Source of the DNA: Phallusia fumigata
Taxonomy: Eukaryota; Chordata; Ascidiacea; Phlebobranchia; Ascidiidae
NCBI GenBank assembly: GCA_008931825.1
Contig: QXVZ01000962.1
Span: forward strand, 1 to 39,359
DNA length: 39,359 nt
Direction of reading: 5' to 3'
How positions within the stretch are numbered: position 1 is the stretch's first letter; each line of letters opens with the position of its first letter. The translations under genes were made by a program, and so were the position numbers. The notes below the pieces were generated by a model. That model made no database searches, had not been told where the DNA came from, and was given only the letters and a program-made list of their open reading frames with translations. This document shows, piece after piece, positions 1 through 10,036 of the stretch.

Positions 1-1954
1 AATCGTTTTTAGTGTCGTTTTGTCAACAGCTTTTAAATCTGTGTAAATATACCAATACAGATGTATTTTAATTGCAGGAATTTTCCGACGAGGTCCCGCG
101 CATTGAATTTTTGTCTTTTATCCCATATTTTCTGTACCTTGAGGAAATGACGTAAATTTACTTTAAATTTACTAGAGACGTTTCGTTTTCAGCAAAACGT
201 GATGGAAAAAATGGAGGACTTTTGTTGGTTGGATTGCATTTTAATACCTATTTTGCGAAAAAAAGTTTTTTAACTAACACCAGAAATTGACTTTTTAAAC
301 CCTATGATATATAGCCTTATTTGTGTGTTTACAACAGAATCATGCCCTCCTACAGAACCCACAAACCTTGATAAAGTTCAAAATTGTAGTAAAAATTAAG
401 CACGGGCTACAAACTAGCCAACCCAAAAGTTTTTTAAAAAATGCATTATTATACGACTTCTTCCAAAACCTTTACCAGTATTTGCTGTTGTTTTATAGTA
501 CTTTTGTGATTTAAAATGTAAACCTGCCCTTTTTAGTCACCATACACTGGCATGCGACACCTACAAACAGAGATTATTTGTGCAACATTTTGTGTTGATT
601 GGTGTTCTTTGTTTCACTTTATCCCCGGTTGCCCTGTCCTTTTTCTACAATATTTCAAAGCAACACATTTGATACCAGTGGTTCGGCATAACGCCTAGTT
701 GTGCGAAAGCTTTTGGCCAGTTATAGCATTTTTCAAGGCTGTTACTCTTATTTAACGACGCTGACTCTACCAGTGCTGAATACTTCGCATCGATTGCTAT
801 CCAAATAAACACATTTCACGCCCCAACAGCACCACATGACATCTTGCCTGAAATAATAATTAAAACAACACTTTGGGCTGGAAGGATGTTATGACTGTTT
901 AAAGCTGAAGGGCAAAAACAGTAAAACAAAATGTATTTCAAGTACAAGGTTGAAAATCATTCGCTTAATAATGACTCAAAAAAGGTCGTTGGTGATCATC
1001 GGTCATTCTGCTTTCAACCACATTTATAACTTACATTATCTTTTCATGTTCTCCACGAAATGTTAGTTCTACTTCGTTCCAAACGGTCAATCCGGGAAGA
1101 CAAGGAGGCGATCCTAAATAAGCGCAGTACGACATTTAAGCGCAAAACACATACACGGAGCAAGTAATACCATCACATACAACGAAGAACATAATGAAGT
1201 CGACCGAACAGAACAAGATTGAAGAAAACATGACCAGTAGTTCAAGTACGTTTTACAGGGCGCCCTAAGAATCATGATCCACGATCGGCTTCAAATTGGT
1301 TTCGTGAAGTCAGCGATCGCAGCAGATCTGCCACACAAGAGAATCCAGAAACGATGGGTGTGTTTTCAGACCACAATCAAACATGTGACGCTAAGCAGAC
1401 TTGCTGTGTGAAGAGGCGAACACGAATACTGCAATTGCTAAAGGGAACTGAATAACGAAATCTGCTGTGTTAAAACAATGAGACGTAACACGTAACTTCG
1501 AGATATGCAGCGATGTTACTCTAAAACATATGCTTGATGACAATATAACTTTAATACTAAGGCAATGGTCAAAAATTTGCTAAAGCTACATGTGAGGCAA
1601 TGTTACTTTTTCGCCAATATTACTTTACGAATCGTTTGACAAAATCAAATCAAAACAGATGGTTTAGACCAAACGTTGTCATTAGCGATTTAAGTCTGAA
1701 TTAAACCTTCTAAAAGAAAAAAAAGTTAACTACGCGATACGTTACCAGACTGGGCATCAAACAAGGCTTTGCAATTAAATACAACTTCAAAGGCAATGTC
1801 GTAAAATACAAACACTAAAATCGCGAAAGCACACAAACAAATAAAACTTCAACCCGTAAGGTGCACAAAGCGGCCCCAACACAGACACTTAACTGCATAG
1901 TCGGATATTGCCAATGATGCAATACTTGGTGTTCGATCGCGCCTAACGCTTGGT
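1..1954. other. Flank without a recognisable gene; probably includes the 3' UTR of the PAG1-like gene
   Basis: No open frame here looks like a known protein, and none joins through plausible splice sites to the neighbouring gene. The part next to 1954 is the likely 3' untranslated region of the minus-strand PAG1-like gene. I could not pick a convincing polyadenylation signal. No tRNA, rRNA or clear repeat was seen. Confidence 0.5.
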
Positions 1955-4900
1955 TCAAGTAGGTCTTTCGATCTGTTCATAGTGGTGTTGTCGTGCAGCT
2001 CTGGCGTTGTTTGGGTGATGAGAGGTGGTAGGGGCCGACATGTCGTTTTCTGATGCGGCCTCGCTGCTCCTAACGTCTTGTATGGACTGATAACCCGGGT
2101 TATTGGGATTTGGCGGCTGAAAAGCTCCGTCAGCAGAACCCGAACCACTTACACTTTCATAAACTGCTTCCGGATTTCCCTCCTCTATCTGTTATATTGA
2201 AAGACATCCAATTTTAAAGAGCGTTTGTCACGTGGTGCAACAGACGTTTGGCAGCAACTAATACGGACATAAGGTTAGGGCAAAGTGCGGAATTTGGTAT
2301 GCGAAAAACACGCCAACATATAACATTTGGCTCCTTATTTTCCAAAATGGCAAAAATCAATATATGCTTTCAGAAACACATTTTCACAGCTAAAAATAAT
2401 AATTTTATGTAAGTGCCTTTATTAAACAAGCTCATAAACGCTTTCTGGGTACATACAAAATCGTGACCAAAACCACATCCGAAACTGTTATGACCGTTGC
2501 CGGGCGTTCCAGCTGAGATCGTTGGTTTCACAAGGGTTGTGTCAACACAAACATCTGACATGTATTGTATTCAAGGTTAATCTTAGCACAAATCGCACCG
2601 AAACAGTGACAAGAAAAACCGGTTGATGCAAAGAAGCTAAAAGCCGACATTACCTGCAACAACACGGAGTTCAAACATAACCTTCTAAACATACTTGGAG
2701 TTAAAGGCTTGGTTATCAGAGACGCACTCCTGCAATCTTACCAGGACTAAGTGTTAGACTGGCCAAACAAAACCGGATTATTTGGATCAACTGTAGTAAA
2801 ATCAAAAGCTTGTTGACCTAATTACGTTTCAACTTTCATGGTAAAGTTTGAAACGTTGCAATGGTAGCTCATTGAAATGCAAAAAGAATATAAACTAACG
2901 TGTACTATTGGTATGTTGATTCAAGTCAGTTCCATTTTACACCTAGAATAGTTAAAGAATTCTACATACCAGGCATTCTTACCAACACTGTATTATTTGT
3001 TACAGTTTAATTTGTTCATGGATGAATTTGTTTTTTGCTGAGTAAAGAACATCACCAAATTTAACTTTTGCCAACAATTTAAATTTGATATTTTATGTCA
3101 GATCAAAATTTTTTCGAAGGTTTAGTCAGGTCACTAGAAAGTTGCGGATAGTTGGCAAATTTTGACAGTTAGCAAAATCAAAACCCACTAAACCACAAGT
3201 GATATCATAAAGTAACTTTTTTGTCATGCGGTTGTTGTTGCACTTGGTTGTTAGTGTCAAAAACAAATCACAGCGACAAAATAACTGAATTCGTGCAATG
3301 TGCCATCAATGACTGGCAACATGAGATTGATTCGCCGCGTCACCACACAGTCACTTGACCAGGAAACGAATGCGCTATTTGTTACGACATAAAACGATCG
3401 GCTGAAATCAAAACAACCCCCTTGGTTAGTTAAGCGCCACAATAGATTTGCTGTGGCAATAGACATGATAACTTGTCCATGTACGTTTCAAACAACAACA
3501 AGGCGACAGTTTTTAGGCTACTTTATGGTTGCCATGCGCGATGTTTTTGATGTCCTTTTTCGGAGAGTTTTCAGGCAATCAAAAATAGACATGGCTTTAC
3601 CATATTTGCGCGCATACTCAAGATACGCGCTAACGAATAGGTTCAGACCTCAACGACTTATTATCCACTTGTGGAAATAGCGTGTGTGCCAGCGAGACGA
3701 TTTGACGACCTGATACGACAAATTGTTGCAACAGAACACCTTACAAAAGCACCGAAGTGGTTGAATATCACGTTTATCAAAATTGCCTGTGGCCACATGC
3801 AGCAACCCAGAGTTTTGCTGCTAGCTGACACAACGAAGCAATTGTTTTCTTTTTACAGGGGGATAAATGACCGTGAGATTACCTCCCGCTTGTTTAGATC
3901 ACATTCTTGTGTTTGCCTTGACTAAAGCCTTTACCGCAGTTTGCGTTTGGTACATCCACCCTGCACGGTAATTTAGGAGAGCTAATTCTGAAGAATCTGC
4001 ATAGGTACCATATGTTTGACGAAAATAACCGAACTGGTTTACGGAAAAGGTCACTAATGTAAAGCAATTTTAAATAGATTGGTTCAAGGTGGCTTAACTT
4101 TCGATCATGTGCCGAATATGGCCCTGATTAACGCAGAACCTTTGAACCTTTGTCACAATCAGCGCCTTCCCATTGATTTCAACCCACCATATCACCTTGC
4201 CTACATACCAACAAAAGGCTTGAACAAAAGCCCATGTGGACCAACCCATAAACATACTCCAATTTGAAACAAACCTACATTTCAACTAGAACATGCCATA
4301 CAGTTTATACGCAGTGGAAATGTTGACTAATAATGAAACACAGTAAGGGCTTACAAAATTTGATGAAATGATGACTATTCAAGAAGCACACAATCTAACA
4401 AGAAAGCAACCAACATCTGACACGTTTTGATAACAGATCAAAGAACAATGTGGAATGGCTTCAGTCTACATTGAAGAAAATCACTAACCTGGGCATAGAC
4501 TTCCGATGTGTTAGCTGTTAGATCATTGTCTGGTCGCATAATATTCGCATATCTTTGTTTCCTTTCATTCTCTACCTCTTGTCTGTGTCTTAGATGATCC
4601 AAACTTTCACGGACACACAGTTTGGCATACATAGGACCCGACTGCCAAAACAAACATTGGTCTGTGCAACATTTTATTTATTCATTACTAAACAGCTTTC
4701 CGAATTAACAAAAAAACGTGCCAAAACTTTTACATACGGTTTGTCAGGTTACCTTATCTAAGCATTCTATGTATAAGCTGACACAACTTTGTTGATGTTA
4801 AGCCAAATTTGGGTAACCCACCTGAGAATTTTCAGATTGCTCTTCTGTTTCATTTGCATCTTCATTTCTTTCCACAACATTGTTATTTGTTTCTCCAGGA

Positions 4901-7272
4901 TTATCCAGCTCATCTTCTGTGTCAAAATTTCTCTCTGGAATAGGAGGAGCTGGTGGCTCTTCTGTTGTGGCTGAACCAAAGAAAGCAAATTAAATCATCA
5001 GATCCAATATGTTTGTCTGGATTATCTAAAACAAACCTGTTTTCTTCCTGACTATTGATTTTCGCATTTTGTCTATAGATGCATATTCTGCATCACCATA
5101 ATTTATGCTGTCAGCTGTATCGGTTGCTGCAGTTTTGCTTGAATCTCCTACAGAGGAAGTTGAAGGTTTGTCTGATTGATCCTTCCCACTTTTTTCTGTT
5201 ATCTGACAAACACCATCAAATTATAAACTTTGTAAATAGTTGTTTACTGCCAAGTGCCAATATGTTGTTACTAACTTGTCCTGGGTTGTCAACTTGTGCA
5301 TAGAGATCATCACCATCTTCTACAACAACATCACCAACCTACAGAAACATTTTCTACATTTAATGTATGTGTCACTATAATTTTTGACTTATTGATCCAT
5401 TTGTTTGGCAGCTGAACAAATAAATGAAAGGTAGGACATTATCAAATCAAAAAAAGATTGAGGTACCAGTTTTGCACCTCTGTCTCAAACATATTACTGT
5501 CATACCTTTGCATAAAAAGACGAGTCACCACTTCCCTCAGGTATATCAAGGGTTTTAATTTTTAATCTCACTGGATCAGATTTTGGTCGATCCTCGACTT
5601 TTGCATACATGTCCTCATCATCCTCATTCTCACCCTGTTGCGTATTTAGAATTTTTGTAATTTGTGTCTTGCTTTTAAGAGTAGTCTATTACTGTTTTTA
5701 CCAACTCCATGTTCAATAAATAATTCCATAGCTTTCATTTAGCACACAATCATTATGTTACAATATGTTAGTAAATTTGACAGCAGGATACACTACATTA
5801 AGGTTAAGTAGCCTGCTGAAAGTCCATTACTGTCCATCTTGATTTGTAGACATATAAAGTTATCAAACATACACAAGTGCCCAGTGCTGGTCCTGAAGCC
5901 TTATTACAAGGTATCAATGTTTTGCACTTTATTTGGTATGACAAACTAACCGGGACGCTAATAGAGATTAGCTGTTCTGATGACAGCAAATCTTCAGGAG
6001 GTGGTGTTGGAAGTCTTCTACCTTTCGGACTGTGATGTTTAGTTTCAGGGCTTCCACCTAAACACAACACAAAAACCTATTTTAGGTGGTCACAAGTTTG
6101 GAAAATGGGTCGAATGCAATCTAGTTTTTCAGGCAGTTCTTTAAAGAGTTTGCCCAACTTGTAAAGATATAATCACAAAGCAGCCACAAAAAGGCTTGCT
6201 AAGTTTGAGCATAGTTCTGGCTAGTTTTGTTTCAATTCTATCTAAGTACTTGTACAAATTAAGGTTGGCAGATAAAGATATACCGTATCAAACAACTTTA
6301 CTAACCACTGCCAGACAATTCACTTGTGGAACCATTATGCTGGCCTAGAGAGTTTTGTGACGCAGAATCATGTCCAATTACTGGAACTTGAGGAAGTTCT
6401 CGACTTGTTTGTGCTAAAAAAATTCATTGAACTCATCTGGTCAGGTATTTACCACAGACAAAAATAACCGCTACTAACAGGATGAATGTGGTCTTCTATA
6501 TTCATTTCCATTTTGGTTTACTTGTTTCTGTTGTGTATGATTGTCATCATGCAAAGATTCAACTGTTACTTTTGTTGACTCTTCCTCATTTTCGACCTTT
6601 TGTAGGTAACTGACTGTCTTTACTGGACTCTTTCTATAAAGAAAAAATTTAAAAAACAGCACAATATCAAGATGCCTTGCAGAGAGTAAACTTACTTGGT
6701 TTTGGTGCAAATCAGCAACAAAAAAGTTGTAATAAATATAGAGATAATACAGCTGACAGTAAGCAAAATCATGCTTTACACAGAGAGGGACACAGATAGA
6801 TGTTNCACTGCCAGACAATTCACTTGTGGAACCATTATGCTGGCCTAGAGAGTTTTGTGACGCAGAATCATGTCCAATTACTGGAACTTGAGGAAGTTCT
6901 CGACTTGTTTGTGCTAAAAAAAATTCATTGAACTCATCTGGTCAGGTATTTACCACAGACAAAAATAACCGCTACTAACAGGATGAATGTGGTCTTCTAT
7001 ATTCATTTCCATTTTGGTTTACTTGTTTCTGTTGTGTATGATTGTCATCATGCAAAGATTCAACTGTTACTTTTGTTGACTCTTCCTCATTTTCTACCTT
7101 TTGTAGGTAACTGACTGTCTTTACTGGACTCTTTCTATAAAGAAAAAATTAAAAAAAAGCACAATATCAAGATGCCTTGCAGAGAGTAAACTTACTTGGT
7201 TTTGGTGCAAATCAGCAACAAAAAAGTTGTAATAAATATAGAGATAATACAGCTGACAGTAAGCAAAATCAT
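1955..7272 (-). CDS. PAG1/Cbp-like single-pass transmembrane phosphotyrosine adaptor (446 aa, 10 exons)
   Basis: Exons (high to low): 7272-7196, 7134-6980, 6413-6306, 6057-5951, 5634-5506, 5338-5276, 5202-5037, 4970-4822, 4641-4489, 2188-1955. All junctions are GT-AG and phases close to 1341 nt. The start ATG follows an in-frame TAA. Residues 2-21 form one membrane helix with almost no extracellular part, then Cys22 and a basic TKTKK, like the palmitoylated juxtamembrane region of PAG1. The long acidic tail has a proline-rich stretch (PPAPPIP, about 273-279) and many SH2-type tyrosine motifs: YAKV (159, 190), YAQV (205), YASI (253), YAKL (323), YANI (349), YAQI (367), YESV (379), YQSI (402), YEQI (439). 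The Tyr205 context LYAQVDNPGQ resembles the Csk-binding site of vertebrate PAG1. Human PAG1 is about 432 aa. The family role is to recruit Csk to Src kinases at membrane rafts; that role here is inference. LAX/LAT-type adaptors are the alternative. Exons 2 and 3 also occur in a second assembly copy. Confidence 0.75.
2189..4488 (-). other. Long last intron (intron 9) of the PAG1-like gene
   Basis: This 2.3 kb intron is much longer than the others in the gene. It starts with donor GTTAGT (after exon 9) and ends with an AACAG acceptor before exon 10. Open frames at 3453-3925 (+) and 4079-4285 (both strands) show no recognisable domain and no exon-like joins. I see no RNA gene here. Confidence 0.5.
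6306..6804. repeat. Assembly duplication, copy A (PAG1-like exons 1-3)
   Basis: This block repeats as 6806-7304 at a constant offset of 500 bases, with only a few differences: one homopolymer length, one g/t substitution and a short A-run change. It contains copies of the start codon (6772-6770), exon 2 (6633-6479) and exon 3 (6413-6306). It ends exactly at the N at 6805, the mark of an unmerged contig overlap. Confidence 0.85.
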
Positions 7273-7304
7273 GCTTTACACAGAGAGGGACACAGATAGA
7301 TGTT
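6806..7304. repeat. Assembly duplication, copy B (PAG1-like exons 1-3)
   Basis: Second copy of 6306-6804. It starts immediately after the N, exactly at the last base of exon 3, so its exon 3 lacks a donor. It connects to the real 5' flank (7305 onward). The true gene uses one copy only: the 5' end from this copy and the exon 3 donor from copy A. Confidence 0.85.
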
Positions 7305-7313
7305 TTTCTGCAT
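7269..7313 (-). other. Upstream ORF (14 codons) whose stop overlaps the PAG1-like start codon
   Basis: On the minus strand an ATG at 7313-7311 opens a 14-codon frame (MQKNIYLCPSLCKA) whose TGA (7271-7269) overlaps the main ATG (7272-7270) as ATGA. An acceptor-like TTTTTTAG ends at 7332, so this uORF would lie in the processed 5' leader. The arrangement suggests initiation controlled by reinitiation or leaky scanning, which is inference. Confidence 0.5.
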
Positions 7314-7800
7314 TCTCGGGGCTACAACGACCTAAAAAATCGTCTTTATATCCTCGTGACTTATTACATTGATTTTTGCTTGCACTGGAAATGGAATTTT
7401 TGTTTTAGTTTTTGTTGCGTTGTTTTCACTACAAATGGAAATCCCCAGTAACGTCAAATATTCAGCAATATATCTGAGTACCACCTCTCTTTACTCACTA
7501 ACGCTTTCTTTATCAAGAGGTAAATCTCCTAAAACCCCAAGGGCCAAATCCCAATCAACTTTTTACAATTCTACACAGTACATTTGGTTGTTTCGTGCTC
7601 TCCAGTGGTACGGATAAGTCAAAAAGCTTGACCGGTAGTGTCATCTGTCATGGACTCATGGAGTAGGTAACTTAATGTGGGCAACACTAATTTACAGAAT
7701 GGTAAATAAATAGAACGGGCGAAATATTTACTAATTTGTAAAATGGACAAAATTGTGGGAACAAAGGAATAACATGGAACTGTAGCTACGAAAAGTGACT

Positions 7801-8291
7801 GTCGGAACTAGGGATGTTCAAGGTAAAATATCGAATCCAAATTTGCCGTTCATATCGGGTAATTGGAACCGATGTTACTTTTAAACGAACGCGCTGCGCA
7901 ATTCGTCTGCCTAATTGCGTGTGAATGCGAGAGTGACATTCACAGACGCAACAGCGCTGATACAACACCGTTCGTTTCCTTGTTAGCTAATGCTAAGCCG
8001 CGCGAGTTCAACGTGATAGATAAAAATAACGCTACACGGGCGAAACGAGACGATCGCAACGACTTTTGCAACATCAGTAAAAATTGAAATGCGTCGTTGA
8101 TAACTACAGCACGTCTGAGGAAAATCACCCTTGGGTGACAGGAGATACAGTCCTTTATTGTTATTTTGTTCCATACAATTTTGTGTGTCATCCTGCCAAA
8201 ATTAATATAAGACTTGGATTCGATGTTCTGGATTCAAAACAACTTTTCTAGAATAACCAGCTATTCTACTTTGAACATCCCTAGTCGGAAC
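7801..8291. mobile_element. hAT-type non-autonomous element (MITE), 475 bp, with target-site duplication
   Basis: The element spans 7809-8283. Its ends are inverted repeats: TAGGGATGTTCAA on the left and TTGAACATCCCTA on the right. It is flanked by a perfect 8-bp direct repeat, gtcggaac, at 7801-7808 and 8284-8291. An 8-bp duplication with short TIRs of this form is typical of hAT transposons. No transposase frame is present, so it would have been moved in trans. The intact duplication suggests a fairly recent insertion. Confidence 0.85.
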
Positions 8292-8826
8292 ACAGCGACA
8301 TTGTCGGAACTGAATGGGCGTTTGCCTCCTGGCTGCGGCTAGACGGGACGGGCACCCCAACTTCGCTATTTTGCGCTAGTAATCGTACTTCGCCGACAAT
8401 GTGTATGGAACTAAACTTACTGCTAATAGTGTTCAGAGTAAAGTTTGTATTCTATCCATATCTGAACTGCTGTTATGCGCCTTAATTACCGGTCACATTC
8501 CACTAGTAAACTAAACCCCCGCGAAGAAAGATATTCTGTTGCCACGCCTACAAACAGTTAAGTTTACAATTCAATGAAGTGCCACAATTTTAATCGAAGC
8601 TTCAAATGTCACATTTATGACCAACATGCTCCTTAAATTATTGTAAATGTCAATCGTACGGCGAACATATTGTCTACCGCCGATAGAGGCGAGTTTTACA
8701 GAAAGCATTTTAACTAGGTCGTTTATTTGATAAATATAGCAATCATTCAATCATGGTTTATTTTTGCCAGATTCTGCCAAAACGCTTGAAACAAAAAAAG
8801 TATTTGTAATGTTCTGAAATAGAGGC

Positions 8827-8880
8827 AAGAACCTCTTGGGTTTACTAGTCGTAGAAGAACCTCTTGGGTTTACTAGTCGT
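8827..8880. repeat. Two-copy tandem repeat, 26-bp unit
   Basis: The unit beginning aagaacctcttgggttt occurs identically at 8827-8852 and 8855-8880, separated by two bases. Confidence 0.9.
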
Positions 8881-9177
8881 TGATGATCCCTTGCAAAGAT
8901 AAATATATAGTCATCAACATTTGCTGTCAGTGAACAACTTCAGGTGCCTACTTATCGTACAGTAAAATTTAAAAAATTACGATTCTTTTTCAACCAACAG
9001 CAGCTGGGTAGCGCTTTAAGGTAGCCCTGTTTAGATCTGAAACGAACCCGGCAATTAACCAACAGTGCATAACTATCGTGCGTAAAAATAAATAAAATTA
9101 CTGGATGGGTCACCGGAGGTTGAAACTTGCTGTGCATAACTTCATATGTTTATAATGACCAAGAGAGAGGAATACGT

Positions 9178-9183
9178 TTTATT
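9178..9183 (-). other. Candidate polyadenylation signal of SYNRG
   Basis: AATAAA on the minus strand about 850 nt after the SYNRG stop codon. The intervening 9184-10036 is AT-rich and has no other gene, consistent with a 3' UTR. An earlier variant signal could be used instead. Confidence 0.4.
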
Positions 9184-10036
9184 GCACAAGTTACAAAGTG
9201 ACTTAGAAATATTTATGTAAGCAGTAAAAACTACGGAAGGATAAAGTAGAGAGCCAACAAACCACAACAAATTCACCAGGCCACTTCACTGCACCAGTGG
9301 CAATACTTATTATTCACTAAGTAAATAAACATGTGAAAGGCAAACTTATTAAATTGACAGGATTTTTCTTATGGGTGGCAAGGGCACATCATTTGGATAG
9401 CAACATGCCCATATCAATTACAAAAAAATACCCAACCCTTTATCCCTTTTAATCAATACAGATATTGCTAAATGGAAGACCAAAAAATAACCAACAACAA
9501 AGGACAAATACAGCACCTTACAACTTCCTGAAACATGTTTGTTTTGGCCCTCCAATTTTAATCACAAATTATACCATAAATGTATAGGTCTTCACACACA
9601 TGTAATTGCTAATTGGTAGCAGCGTTACTGGTGTGTGGCAAGTTTTAGATTTGGGAATAAAAATTTAAATTAATCCACAATTAATCATTCCATAGCCATA
9701 CCAGTAGGTACATTGCTTTGGGTAAAATTATAAATGATTGTCAAAAAATGCTTTTAAATACTTTCCGCTTTACCAACTAAGTATTAAATGTTAGTGGGCT
9801 TACCTTATTCAAATTTCAGTGTTAAACATTATGTGCTTTGGGGGTATGTGGGTAAACCGATGGGTCAAGTAGGATCAAAAGTTGCAGTGCACAACTTCAA
9901 ATACCTATCTATGATGTGACGGGATCAACAACTTTGCTTCCAAACAGGGGGAACAACTTGGCAGAAGCCAGAAAAAAATAAACAAGACAGAGTAAAAACT
10001 ATATGTGTCTCATAGAATAACTATAGTAGATAGAAC

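Larger units (their letters stand above)
7314..9177. other. Spacer between the PAG1-like gene and the SYNRG 3' end
   Basis: Contains the 5' flank of the PAG1-like gene, a complete hAT-type MITE (7809-8283) and a short tandem repeat (8827-8880). Apart from these I see no gene. Open frames inside 7786-8191 belong to the MITE. Confidence 0.55.

Noticed and set aside
3453..3925. Open frames in the long intron of the PAG1-like gene
   Set aside because: No domain, no exon-like junctions and no similarity I recognise.
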